A stretch of DNA of 64,000 nt from Oscillospiraceae bacterium (GTDB taxonomy: Bacteria; Bacillota; Clostridia; Oscillospirales; CAG-272). Of this stretch, positions 1-8,665 are shown one piece after another. Within the stretch, counting starts at the first letter, position 1, and every line of letters starts with the position of its first letter. The stretch spans positions 19,676-83,675 of the forward strand of contig SVTF01000006.1 in the NCBI GenBank assembly GCA_015063905.1, read 5' to 3'. Under the pieces are notes generated by a model. The model saw nothing but the letters and a program-made list of their open reading frames with translations, had not been told where the DNA came from and ran no database searches. A program made the translations under genes and the position numbers.

Positions 1-1140
1 GAACACGTCGCCCGTGGTCTTCTGATAGTTGAGCAGTACGTAGGGGTGCTTGAGGCCGTAAACGGAGTTAGAATACGCTCCGCTTCTCTTGCCCGCGGTC
101 TCCTCAACGTCGATCCAGCCGTTATCGTGAGCCTCCTGGAGCAACTCCTGGTATCTTTCGCCGAGGGGCGAAAGTCCCTCTTTTACAAGCTTGAATGCGT
201 CCTCATAGTCCAGCTTAAGCTCCGCATCTTCAACGGGAGATACGTAAACGTCATACATGTGCATGGACTTGAGTCCCATGAGCTTTTTCTTATCTCTGTA
301 ATAGCGATGAAGAAGCGGGAGTCCTTTCTTTACACTGCGGAGAAGATTCTTATATACCTTTACGTCAACGTCCTCGCGAGCCATGCTCATCTCAAGCGCA
401 GAGCCGTATTTTCTCGTACGAGCAAGGAACACGTCCTTTTCAACGTTACCCGAATAAGCCGCGGTTATGGTGTTGATAAGACCGATATACGCCTTATAGT
501 ACGCGCGGAACGCCTCGCGTCTTACCTTGCGGTCGGGATGGTGGAGCAATACTCCGTACATACCGTGAGTTACCTGAACCTTCTCGCCGTCCACCTTGAT
601 GGTGGGATAGGGGAAGTCTGCGTTGTCGATCATGCCGAATATCTTCTGGAAACCGCCGAAAATGGTTCCTTCCTGTGAAAGCATAGCCTCGATCTCCTTG
701 GAGAGAACGTGTGGCTTGCTCTTGATGGTCTGGCGGATGGTGTAATCGTAGTCGGCAAATCTCTCATCCTTCATAAGTGACTCAAGATACTCTGTAGGAA
801 GTGCGGTAAGCTCAGGATTTACAAAGGATACCGCGCCCGCAAACTGCATCCAGATAAGCTCAACGCGGGAATCAAGCGCCATAGCGTCACCGTTTCTCGT
901 ATCCTCGTCGTGCCACATAGACGCATAGACTGCCAGATGGCTGAGCTTATAAGAAACCTTGTTTATCGCTTCAAGACATTCAAGAAGCGTGTCGGGATCT
1001 GAAAGCTTGCCCTCGTACTTTGAAAAGTCAAGCATGCCTTCAAGCTCCTCATATGTTTTATTCCATTCGTCAACTGTCTCAAAAATGTCCGAGAGTCTCC
1101 ATTTGAGATTTTCGGGAACGTCACATCTGTTTTTTGCCAT
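1..1140 (-). CDS. pepF: Oligoendopeptidase F, N-terminal part (cut by window edge)
   Basis: First 380 codons of a leftward gene whose 3' end lies outside the window. The protein begins MAKNRCDVPENLKWRLSDIF and runs through the helical N-terminal lobe typical of M3B oligoendopeptidases, cytoplasmic zinc peptidases that cut short peptides. The last visible residues, HPYVLLNYQKTTGDVF, are the stretch that in this family sits directly before the HExxH zinc helix, so the catalytic residues are not visible here. The ATG follows GGAGG at 9 nt, and a promoter of its own lies upstream, divergent from asnA. Nothing looks broken in the visible part. Confidence 0.9.
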   Translation of the reverse strand, partial: MAKNRCDVPENLKWRLSDIFETVDEWNKTYEELEGMLDFSKYEGKLSDPDTLLECLEAINKVSYKLSHLAVYASMWHDEDTRNGDAMALDSRVELIWMQFAGAVSFVNPELTALPTEYLESLMKDERFADYDYTIRQTIKSKPHVLSKEIEAMLSQEGTIFGGFQKIFGMIDNADFPYPTIKVDGEKVQVTHGMYGVLLHHPDRKVRREAFRAYYKAYIGLINTITAAYSGNVEKDVFLARTRKYGSALEMSMAREDVDVKVYKNLLRSVKKGLPLLHRYYRDKKKLMGLKSMHMYDVYVSPVEDAELKLDYEDAFKLVKEGLSPLGERYQELLQEAHDNGWIDVEETAGKRSGAYSNSVYGLKHPYVLLNYQKTTGDVF

Positions 1141-1193
1141 TTTTTATGTCCTCCGTTATTGATTTCTATCCATATATTAAACATATATAGCTA

Positions 1194-1222
1194 ATTATAA
1201 CATTTTCGCCCGCTTTTTGCAA
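1194..1222 (-). promoter_or_regulatory. Sigma-A type promoter of pepF
   Basis: On the minus strand TTGCAA (1217-1222) and TATAAT (1194-1199) are separated by exactly 17 bp, about 55 bp upstream of the pepF start. Confidence 0.7.
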
Positions 1223-1282
1223 TAGAAAACGCCCAAATTTCCAAAAAATCAAATGACATAAGGGTTTTTGGCACCAAAACTA

Positions 1283-1311
1283 TTGACGAATCAGCCCTTA
1301 TCTGCTATAAT
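1283..1311 (+). promoter_or_regulatory. Sigma-A type promoter of asnA
   Basis: TTGACG (1283-1288) and TATAAT (1306-1311) with a 17-bp spacer, 38 bp upstream of the asnA start codon. Confidence 0.8.
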
Positions 1312-1348
1312 TTATCTATTGAATTACAATTGACGTGCGGAGGCAAAC

Positions 1349-2359
1349 ATGAAAAAGCAGAGCTATATTCCCGCAGGCTACAAGCCCCCACTTGACGCGT
1401 ACGACACTCAGCGCGCCATAGCCTTTATTAAAAACACCTTTCAGGACGAGTTTTCAAAGGTGCTTAATCTTAAAAGAGTATCCGCTCCCCTGTTTGTAAG
1501 CGAGCAGAGCGGTCTTAACGATAACCTGAGCGGAGTCGAGCGCCCCGTTTCCTTTGACGTGCCCGCGATCGGTCTTGACGCGCAGGTCGTTCATTCCTTG
1601 GCAAAATGGAAGCGCCTTGCTCTCAAACGCTACGGATTCAGCATTGGAAACGGTCTTTATACCGATATGAACGCGATACGCCGTGACGAAGAGCTTGATA
1701 ACGTCCACTCGATATACGTTGACCAATGGGACTGGGAAAAGGTCATTACCGAGGACAACAGGAACCTCGACTACCTTATGCTCATAGTTCGTTCCATAGT
1801 CAAAGCCATATGCAACACCTGCGATCTGCTCCACGTGCGCTATCCTCAGCTCAAGACCAAGCTTTGTCCCGACGTTGCTTTTATTACCACGCAGGAGCTT
1901 GAGGATATGTATCCCACGCTAACCCCCTCCGAGCGTGAAAATGAGTTCCTGCGCCAAAATAAGACTGCGTTTATTATGCAGATCGGCGGAGTGCTCCGTT
2001 CGGGCAAGCCGCATGACAGCCGCGCTCCCGACTATGACGATTGGCAGCTAAACGGCGATATTTTCTTTTGGGATGACGTGCTTTCGCGCGCGCTTGAGAT
2101 ATCTTCGATGGGAATACGCGTTGACGCCAAATCTCTCGACCGTCAGTTAACGATCTCGTGCTGCGATGACCGCCGCGCGCTTCCCTTCCATCAGATGCTG
2201 CTCCATGACGAGCTGCCCCTGACCATCGGCGGAGGTATCGGACAGAGTCGCCTCTGTATGCTTATGATGGGCTGCGCACACATAGGCGAGGTTCAATCCA
2301 GCCTTTGGGATGCGGAAACGGTACGCGTTTGCGAGCAAAACAACGTTCCACTGCTTTGA
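1349..2359 (+). CDS. asnA: Aspartate--ammonia ligase (ammonia-dependent asparagine synthetase A)
   Basis: A 336-aa protein matching AsnA along its whole length, which is the usual family size (about 330 aa). It makes asparagine from aspartate, ammonia and ATP in the cytoplasm and has a class II aminoacyl-tRNA synthetase-like fold. Recognisable blocks are the N-terminal SYIPAGYKPPLD, the GLNDNLSGVERPVSFD segment, the YVDQWDWEKVI block and the C-terminal GGGIGQSRLCMLMMG stretch, the class II motif 3 equivalent. The ATG follows GCGGAGG. It is a single-gene unit between its own promoter and a two-way terminator, and converges with the giant-protein/peptide operon to its right. It is not related to the AsnB-like lasso cyclases. 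Confidence 0.95.
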   Translation: MKKQSYIPAGYKPPLDAYDTQRAIAFIKNTFQDEFSKVLNLKRVSAPLFVSEQSGLNDNLSGVERPVSFDVPAIGLDAQVVHSLAKWKRLALKRYGFSIGNGLYTDMNAIRRDEELDNVHSIYVDQWDWEKVITEDNRNLDYLMLIVRSIVKAICNTCDLLHVRYPQLKTKLCPDVAFITTQELEDMYPTLTPSERENEFLRQNKTAFIMQIGGVLRSGKPHDSRAPDYDDWQLNGDIFFWDDVLSRALEISSMGIRVDAKSLDRQLTISCCDDRRALPFHQMLLHDELPLTIGGGIGQSRLCMLMMGCAHIGEVQSSLWDAETVRVCEQNNVPLL

Positions 2360-2372
2360 TAAGATAATCATT

Positions 2373-2409
2373 AAAAAACACTCCCGAGTACCTTTCGGCA
2401 CTCGGGAGT
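2373..2409 (-). terminator. Two-way intrinsic terminator between asnA and the peptide operon
   Basis: Perfect 10-bp stem ACTCCCGAGT (2380-2389) / ACTCGGGAGT (2400-2409) with a 10-nt loop. The A6 at 2373-2378 gives a U6 tract for leftward transcripts, so it best serves the peptide operon. For rightward asnA transcripts the following ATTCTATT is a weaker tail. Confidence 0.85.
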
Positions 2410-2422
2410 ATTCTATTGTCGG

Positions 2423-2548
2423 TCAAGCACCAACTATAGGTCCTTCCCACGAGATCGTATCCTCGCTAAACGTAATTATATCGTTTTCAACGATGGTAAC
2501 GATAATCTCGGGAGCTATATATTCCTTTTTTACATTATCATTTTTCAT
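2423..2548 (-). CDS. 41-aa conserved peptide, copy A (RiPP-precursor-like)
   Basis: A small ORF 32 nt after the stop of the 1638-aa protein gene, with its own site (AAGGAG about 10 nt before ATG). Residues 13-41 are identical to the peptide at 8666-8791, while the DNA differs at 13 synonymous positions. The N-terminal 12 residues are polar and diverged; then comes YxxPEIIV (Tyr10, Pro13), a hydrophobic-acidic stretch, and the C-terminus SEDTISWEGPIVGA. There is no signal peptide, Cys or double-Gly. The YxxP motif and Thr26 just before Ser28 recall lasso precursors, but similar short YxxPE peptides of unknown role are common in clostridia. Function unknown. That it is a real gene is strongly supported by the codon pattern. 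Confidence 0.85.
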   Translation of the reverse strand: MKNDNVKKEYIAPEIIVTIVENDIITFSEDTISWEGPIVGA

Positions 2549-2580
2549 AATACTTTTCTCCTTGTATACCGTGTACCACA

Positions 2581-5500
2581 TCACTCTGCGGCAAATATAG
2601 ACTGCGTGCTGGTACATTCAAATACATCGCCCGCATAGAGTTGCTCCATATAGAAGGGCTCAATGTATATCTTAACGCGTCTTGCATCTGCGCCAAAATA
2701 GTCGTAGCTGAAACTACCCCATCCCGTCGTCGGAACTCTGTCATTTATCTTATAATCGGACATTTCAACGCGAACGTTGATCTTACCTCTGAACTCTGCC
2801 CAGGTTACATTCGACGTATCAAACGTAATACCCGAAGCATTCTGCGCCTGAAAGTCGGGGATCGTAGTCCATGCAAGATTGGTGTTTCTATGCTCGGTAA
2901 TAATACCCGTTCCAAACTTGATAGCCAACATAGACGTTGCAGCGCGCTGAATGAATATATCGTCGGTCGCTGTAAACTTGTTGTGAATTACAAGACCGTC
3001 CTTGGTCCAAGTATCCGTTTTGACTCGGTCAAATACCTTTTCGTCAGTCGTGGTGTTTGCGCTGCATCTATTAAGATAGGACTCAACGACTGCCTGAACG
3101 CTGTCACAGCCCTTAAGCGCGTAATCCTTGCTCATATCAAGCTCCACGCCGTCAACCAGTATCTTAATACTCGTCATATACTCGTCACCGTGCCAGCCGC
3201 CGATAAAGTCCGCAGCGGCAGTTCCCTGACCGTAATTCAGCTTTTCCTGAATTGCTGCTTCTAATTCACACGCTCCCTGAACGGTGGTGTAAAGGAGGTT
3301 GAGGTCAGAGTCACAGATGTCAATCATAGATATTTTCCAGGAATCAAATTTGGTCGTGTTGTCAACTATACGCTTGAACTCGTATCTTGTGTACTTATCA
3401 ACGCCGGGCACATTGGAGCGAACGTATATATACATATGCTCGCCTGTCTTCTGATAGATAACCTTCTCAGCATTGTCGCCCACGGTATCTATAACGCCCT
3501 CAGAGTTAAGGTTCTTGTCAAAGGTATTGGATTTCCAATCTGTGTAAATTACGTTGTCATCACCAACCACAGTCGCTACCTCATCCCAGTTATCGCAAAT
3601 TGCGAAATAAGCTATGTCAAGCCTCTCGTTGCCAGAGCATTTTTCGCCACTCTGATCTATCAGCATACCAACACAAACGTTGGATACAGCCGTCTGGTTT
3701 GCCGCGTAATTAGCCAAGCCGAGCTTTTCGATGTCAACAACGTACACTACCCATTCATCAGAAATAGCCGCGGTAGGTCTTGAGTCGCCTGTAGTGTATG
3801 ATGCAACACCCTCGTTATCGTTGTCACCGTTAGCGAGGAACCGAAGCTCATCGATATCGTGCGTACGAACCTTGATAACGAAGTACTTACCTGTGCCACC
3901 CTTGATGGTATCACCGAGATCTATAGGATCATTATCGCTACGCTTTCCGTTTACAGAGAATCCGCGCACAGGAGTAATGCTTCCGTTCGTGAACTCGAAA
4001 GAAGCACCCGTTCCCATCCTGATGCTTGAATAGATGAAGCCTTCCTCATCCTGCATAAGCGTTCCAACGGGCTCACATTTTGTGTTTCCGCCGTAGCCTG
4101 CTGCCCAGTTGTTATAGAACTGACCGGGAGCGGAATAATAGTTTACAGAATCGTCAACGGTATTGGTATATACCTTCTTGCAATCCTTGCAGGTATAGGT
4201 TACAGTACCGTCTGCCGCAGATGTGAACTCGGGGCTGCAGAGTACGCAAGAGCCATCAGAGTTCTTCTCAAAGAGAGCGGCATTGTTTGCCCATGCGGTG
4301 TAGGAAACGGTCTCACCCTCTCCAACGACCTTCTCTACCTCTTCCCAAGAGTCGCAAACTGCGAAGTAGGAAATGTCAACAGATACATTTGTTGTGTTAA
4401 TATCACCCGAACCGGGTCCATACATAAAGCCCGCAGCGAGCTTTGTTCTGGTCGTGTCACCCGCTTCACCGTACGTAGTATTAATTCCCGTAAGAGTTAA
4501 AAGATCCTTGATATTAACGACGTAGGTTACCCATTCGCCGTTCTGTAAATCGGTCCTCAGTCCGAGATAGTTTCCACTAGGCTCTACCTCAGCTACGCTG
4601 TCGGACGCAGAAGATAGTCTCCATGCAAGTGCAGTTACGTTATTAGTTCTCATCTTAAATACGAGATAATTACCCGTACCACCGTTAAGGCTAACAAAGT
4701 ATCCCTGATTAGGCTTTACATGTCCGCCGGTTGTAAGAGGCATTGTTCCGCCTCTGGCGGTGATACTAAACGTCTGATAAAGGACTCCGTTGTCATTTTT
4801 GATCTTTGTGTCAAGTGATGTAGCATACGCGTTCTTGTGAGCAAACTGACCGGGAGCGGTAATATAGTTGATCGAGCTATCATAGGTGAGCTCATCATAT
4901 ACTGTTTTGCATACGGTACATGCATAAGTGTATTTATCACCGTCTTTGCTTACGGCAATTGCACATTCATCGCAAGTGCCATCGGGATTAAGGGTTGCCG
5001 CAGAGCCGCCTACCCAGGTCTCAACAAAAGTGACCTTTTCCTTGCCAACAACTGCCGCGATCTCATCCCAACCGTCACAAATTGCGAAATAAGCTATGTC
5101 GAGATATTCGCCGCTTGAGCCGCCGCCGGGCATACCAAGTCCAACCGCAACCTTTGTAGCGGTGCTGTCATTGGCAACGTACTGAGTAGTACCAAATCCC
5201 GATATATCTACAACGTAGATGGTCCAATCGGTTGCAGACAGCTCGGAGGATACCGTTCTGTTGTCCGTCTTGGTAACGTAGTTACCCCAGGTGTTAGTCT
5301 GGTTTCCGCCGTCATCGGTGGAGTTAAGATACCAGTGCAGGTTGGACATTGCGTTTCCTCTGACCTTCAATACGAAGTAGTTACCCGTACCGCCGTTCAA
5401 GGTATCACCCGCATCGACCTGATTATGATCATTGTGGAATCCGTTAATGGACAAGCCTCTCTTAGGAGTTATTGTTCCATTAGTGAATTCAAAGTATGCC

Positions 5501-7497
5501 GCATTGCCCATCGGAATATGCTGATAGGTAACGCCGTTTTCGGTCAAAACGGTTCCCGCAACTGCGCAAGAAGAGCCCTTGCCTGCTGCATTCCAAGAGT
5601 TGTACATCTGACCGGGTGCGGAGAAGTAGTTGATATCTGCATCAAATGCATAGGTATTCTTACAAGAGGGGTTCTTGCAGACGTGGCTATACTTGCCGCC
5701 GCTTATGGATGGAACGTAGGCGTGAGTGCTTTCGCACTTACCCGTAGCGGTTAGCGTACTGTAAGCATTTGTCTCATTCTTCCAATCAACAGCGCTTACA
5801 GTCGACTCGGAAACGATGGCATCGATCTCCTCAAAGCTATCGCAGATTGCAAAGTAAGCGATATCCAAATTAACTGTTCTCGCGTTTGCCCCGCTTCCAA
5901 GATAAGCGAATGTCAAACCGAAGGATGCCGCGTTGACGTTAGCCTGGTTAGCACCGTAAAAACCGCTTGCAAGCTGTTCAATATCAATTACGTATATTTC
6001 CCACGTGTCACTCGACATATAGGACTTGTATCCCGAACCGCTGTAACGCTTGAGGCTGAGGCTGGATATTCCTCTGTCGGCATATCCCGCGCTGTCCGCG
6101 AACATAGTAAGATTGACCAATCCCTGGTTGTCGGTGCCCGCAGCAAGGGTGTAACGGTATTTCAATACTACGTATTTACCGCTTCCGCCGAGTATAGAAT
6201 CGGCAATAACGTTTCCGTTAGCGTCCTTGATATACTGACGCGCGCCTTCAGCAGGAACAGTCATTGTCTGAACAACGTTGCTACCGTTTCTGAATTCAAA
6301 GCCGTCGCCGTCGGTAATTGTAAGTCTTGTAAACGTAAGGTCACCCTCGGTCATAACCGTACCTACGGGAGTACCCGCAAGGGTTTCGCCGTCGGTTCCC
6401 TTTAAGTTGACCTGCTGACCGGGCGCGGAATAATAGTTAACACTGTCACTTACAGCGCCGCTCATAACCTTACCGCAGTAAGAACAGGTTGCAACAGAGG
6501 TATTGGCGCCAAGCGTTGTTGCCTCATAGTGCTGACGGTGGTGAGCGCAATCGGTTCTCGAGGGAACGTTATTAGTACCCGCGGTGTTGAGGTAGTAGTA
6601 ATACATGGCGTGAGCTATGTCGCGCGTATCGTCACTGGCAGCCAATACCTTAAGGCAGTCAAGCACGCTTGTGCTGACAGACACAGCATCCGCGCCGTCA
6701 ACCTTAGCAACAAGCTCATAGGTTGTCGCGTAATCCGCGGTGCTTATGTTGCCCACCTTAACGTAATACTCATTGGTGTTTCCAACGCGTATACCGTCGG
6801 TCTTGCCTGTACCCGTATAGGTATAGTAAAGACGAATCTGGGTATAGCTATCGAGAACAAGCTCATAGCGAGCATTTGTTACGTCGGCATTTTTGATCTC
6901 GGGAGTTACCTTAACACCCGTGCCAAGCTCGTATCCCATATTTATAACAGGGTTAGTGCCTCTTGAGAAAACACCCTCGTTTTCAACTACGTTATTTGAG
7001 ATCTGGTCATCAAACTGCTTATGCGCATACGCACCGTAGTTAAGAATGGATTTGATCGCGCTGTAATAGCTCGAATAATCCGCCTCGGCGTCAGTGTCAA
7101 GCACAAGCTCGGCATAATCTCTTACGGAATAAGTTACGGGAGCGCATGCCGCGACACCCGATCCGTTAACGGGGGTAACCGTAACGTCGCATCCCATCTC
7201 TGCCGCCGCGAGAGGAACGTTAAAGTACGTCTTTCCGTCCTTAGCGGTCACAAGAGGAACCGTTATCGAATGAGGATCGACGTTGTCATCGGAAATCACC
7301 GCCTGAGCGCTGGTAACGCTATCATCGGTTATGGTATAGTAAAATCTTAAGTTGATATTACCGTCAGTCGCGACCTGAATACCGCCAAACGTTGCGCTGG
7401 GAGTTGCCATAATAACAAGCACTGCCGACAAAGCAACGATCAAGGTAAGCAGGGCGGCGATAAATATCACCTTTTGGGGTCTCATGACTCTTTTCAT
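2581..7497 (-). CDS. Giant exported modular protein 1 (4 SAPGQ modules, unique C-terminal domain)
   Basis: A 1638-aa protein. The start is the ATG at 7497, set by GGAGGAG 8 nt upstream, rather than the in-frame ATG 12 codons earlier. Residues about 9-31 form one hydrophobic segment (signal anchor or signal peptide). Residues about 35-330 share a domain with the 2122-aa protein; its marks are AAAEMG-DV-VTP, YSVRDYAELVL and AIKSILNYGAYAH, a pattern seen in clostridial surface proteins. Four modules follow, starting near residues 352, 622, 876 and 1121 with [SI][VI]NYYSAPGQ and ending DIAYFAICD-W-E. Each is preceded by a Cys/His pair plus Cys-rich pair, like a small zinc ribbon. The beta-rich modules resemble carbohydrate-binding sandwiches, but this is inference. 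The last ~300 residues are a separate domain with GGWHGDEY. No sortase or dockerin signal is seen. Confidence 0.75.
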   Translation of the reverse strand: MKRVMRPQKVIFIAALLTLIVALSAVLVIMATPSATFGGIQVATDGNINLRFYYTITDDSVTSAQAVISDDNVDPHSITVPLVTAKDGKTYFNVPLAAAEMGCDVTVTPVNGSGVAACAPVTYSVRDYAELVLDTDAEADYSSYYSAIKSILNYGAYAHKQFDDQISNNVVENEGVFSRGTNPVINMGYELGTGVKVTPEIKNADVTNARYELVLDSYTQIRLYYTYTGTGKTDGIRVGNTNEYYVKVGNISTADYATTYELVAKVDGADAVSVSTSVLDCLKVLAASDDTRDIAHAMYYYYLNTAGTNNVPSRTDCAHHRQHYEATTLGANTSVATCSYCGKVMSGAVSDSVNYYSAPGQQVNLKGTDGETLAGTPVGTVMTEGDLTFTRLTITDGDGFEFRNGSNVVQTMTVPAEGARQYIKDANGNVIADSILGGSGKYVVLKYRYTLAAGTDNQGLVNLTMFADSAGYADRGISSLSLKRYSGSGYKSYMSSDTWEIYVIDIEQLASGFYGANQANVNAASFGLTFAYLGSGANARTVNLDIAYFAICDSFEEIDAIVSESTVSAVDWKNETNAYSTLTATGKCESTHAYVPSISGGKYSHVCKNPSCKNTYAFDADINYFSAPGQMYNSWNAAGKGSSCAVAGTVLTENGVTYQHIPMGNAAYFEFTNGTITPKRGLSINGFHNDHNQVDAGDTLNGGTGNYFVLKVRGNAMSNLHWYLNSTDDGGNQTNTWGNYVTKTDNRTVSSELSATDWTIYVVDISGFGTTQYVANDSTATKVAVGLGMPGGGSSGEYLDIAYFAICDGWDEIAAVVGKEKVTFVETWVGGSAATLNPDGTCDECAIAVSKDGDKYTYACTVCKTVYDELTYDSSINYITAPGQFAHKNAYATSLDTKIKNDNGVLYQTFSITARGGTMPLTTGGHVKPNQGYFVSLNGGTGNYLVFKMRTNNVTALAWRLSSASDSVAEVEPSGNYLGLRTDLQNGEWVTYVVNIKDLLTLTGINTTYGEAGDTTRTKLAAGFMYGPGSGDINTTNVSVDISYFAVCDSWEEVEKVVGEGETVSYTAWANNAALFEKNSDGSCVLCSPEFTSAADGTVTYTCKDCKKVYTNTVDDSVNYYSAPGQFYNNWAAGYGGNTKCEPVGTLMQDEEGFIYSSIRMGTGASFEFTNGSITPVRGFSVNGKRSDNDPIDLGDTIKGGTGKYFVIKVRTHDIDELRFLANGDNDNEGVASYTTGDSRPTAAISDEWVVYVVDIEKLGLANYAANQTAVSNVCVGMLIDQSGEKCSGNERLDIAYFAICDNWDEVATVVGDDNVIYTDWKSNTFDKNLNSEGVIDTVGDNAEKVIYQKTGEHMYIYVRSNVPGVDKYTRYEFKRIVDNTTKFDSWKISMIDICDSDLNLLYTTVQGACELEAAIQEKLNYGQGTAAADFIGGWHGDEYMTSIKILVDGVELDMSKDYALKGCDSVQAVVESYLNRCSANTTTDEKVFDRVKTDTWTKDGLVIHNKFTATDDIFIQRAATSMLAIKFGTGIITEHRNTNLAWTTIPDFQAQNASGITFDTSNVTWAEFRGKINVRVEMSDYKINDRVPTTGWGSFSYDYFGADARRVKIYIEPFYMEQLYAGDVFECTSTQSIFAAE

Positions 7498-7642
7498 GTC
7501 ATATTCTCCTCCTACTATAAAATTTCTTTTCATATTCTATACTATATTAGCATTAAATTTAATCGCAGAAAAGGCAAAATACGCCTAAAATATGGTCAAA
7601 AACGACAAAAATTAGCCCTCACTCAAACTACGAACTATTTTT

Positions 7643-7671
7643 ATTATATCACGGCGTATATTTTTTGCAAA
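7643..7671 (-). promoter_or_regulatory. Probable promoter of giant protein 1 / peptide A operon
   Basis: Minus strand: TTTGCA (7666-7671), 17-bp spacer, TATAAT (7643-7648), about 145 bp before the start codon. The -35 box is only a partial match. The rest of the 7498-7786 gap holds an AT-rich leader and the terminator of the next gene. Confidence 0.5.
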
Positions 7672-7741
7672 TTGTGAAAAAAGCATTGATTGGCTCAAAA
7701 AATCGCCGATTCGCACAAATCAAAAGCCAATAAATTAGTAA

Positions 7742-7783
7742 AATCCCACAAAAAAACCGTAATTCAAGGCTTTTTGTGGGATT
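7742..7783 (-). terminator. Terminator of the HprK-like kinase gene
   Basis: A 13-bp stem, AATCCCACAAAAA (7742-7754) with TTTTTGTGGGATT (7771-7783), begins 3 bp past the kinase stop codon. On the minus strand it is followed by a T-rich but interrupted tail. Confidence 0.7.
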
Positions 7784-7786
7784 ATG

Positions 7787-8506
7787 TTATTTTATCAATT
7801 CCTCAAACGAGGTTTTAGCGGCTTCGTTTGAAACGTTACACTCCAAAAGATAAAAAGGTATATTTTTTGATAGCTTATCAAGCAGATCAAGCGTTAAAAG
7901 CCGCGCGCTTGCATCCTTGGGGATATACACCTGCGCCATTATCTCGGCAAAATACCGCGCGGGATCTATTCTTTGGATAGCGTTAGTCTTTCCGCGTTTC
8001 AAAAGGCATATGCCGCCAAGCTCCGCTATCGTATTTCTTTGCATATCCTCTTTGCCCGCCCAAGGGGTCGAGCAAACGCGAGCGCCTCTATCCGACACGT
8101 GAATTATCGGCTTGTCGCCGTTTACTATCTTCACTTCATCGGGATAGTTTTTCATCAAGAGATCTATATGTGTCGTTTTGCCCGTACCCGACGGCGCGGT
8201 GAATATAAACCCTTTTTTGCCGATAGTGACCGCGGCGCCGTGGAACACGAAGCGCGAAAATTTTGGCAACCTCTCCGCAATAGCGCGATAAAGACAAAGG
8301 CTCTCGCAATAATCCGCGGCATGCGGCGCGTCGTAAGCCGCCATTTCGCGCGCTATCTCGTCTTCGTCGGCATAAGCATCGATATCAAAGTCCGCCTTGG
8401 GCGGTATTATATAATCATGGCATCTGTGGCGAACGAATTCATAGCTTGCGTTCATCCTTACAGATAGCTCGGATATTCCAATGTAAAACTGTTTTTTCTC
8501 TGACAT
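7787..8506 (-). CDS. HPr kinase-like P-loop kinase (peptide- or protein-kinase candidate)
   Basis: A 239-aa protein. The ATG at 8506 is chosen because AGGA lies just upstream; an earlier in-frame ATG at 8551 has no ribosome site. The centre holds FHGAAVTIGKKGFIF followed by a Walker A loop TAPSGTGKTTH and then NGDKPIIH, the order seen in HprK-related kinases, which also occur in some lasso-peptide clusters where they phosphorylate the peptide. It is much shorter than true HprK/P (about 310 aa), lacks the N-terminal HprK domain, and no HPr gene is near. It follows the 41-aa peptide gene by 159 nt, across two hairpins. Its partner in this operon is inferred, not shown. Confidence 0.65.
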   Translation of the reverse strand: MSEKKQFYIGISELSVRMNASYEFVRHRCHDYIIPPKADFDIDAYADEDEIAREMAAYDAPHAADYCESLCLYRAIAERLPKFSRFVFHGAAVTIGKKGFIFTAPSGTGKTTHIDLLMKNYPDEVKIVNGDKPIIHVSDRGARVCSTPWAGKEDMQRNTIAELGGICLLKRGKTNAIQRIDPARYFAEIMAQVYIPKDASARLLTLDLLDKLSKNIPFYLLECNVSNEAAKTSFEELIK

Positions 8507-8583
8507 ATCTTGTCCTATATATAATAAATGAAGATTTTCGCTTTTCGCCATTGCGGCAAAGCAATAAGATTCTGATACACAAC

Positions 8584-8611
8584 CGCCCGTGTACCTTGCG
8601 GCGCACGGGCG
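8584..8611 (-). other. Hairpin upstream of the kinase gene
   Basis: CGCCCGTG (8584-8591) pairs with CACGGGCG (8604-8611), 8 bp with a 12-nt loop, extendable by AACC/GGTT across a one-base bulge. There is no T tract on the minus strand, so it is an RNA structure rather than a plain terminator. Confidence 0.55.
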
Positions 8612-8622
8612 TGGTTTTGATC

Positions 8623-8650
8623 TGCCAAGGGCAGCTAACTGCCCTTGGCA
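8623..8650 (-). other. Strong 12-bp hairpin between peptide B and kinase genes
   Basis: Perfect inverted repeat TGCCAAGGGCAG (8623-8634) / CTGCCCTTGGCA (8639-8650) with a 4-nt loop, 15 bp after the peptide stop. It lacks a U tract in the direction of transcription, so it is likely to stabilise the peptide mRNA or to cause partial termination or processing, giving more peptide than kinase. Confidence 0.75.
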
Positions 8651-8665
8651 TCTGATGTGTGTCGA

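Noticed and set aside
1349..2359. asnA considered as the missing lasso cyclase for the peptide system
   Set aside because: It is AsnA (class II synthetase-like), not the AsnB-like cyclase fold, has its own promoter, and points toward the peptide gene.
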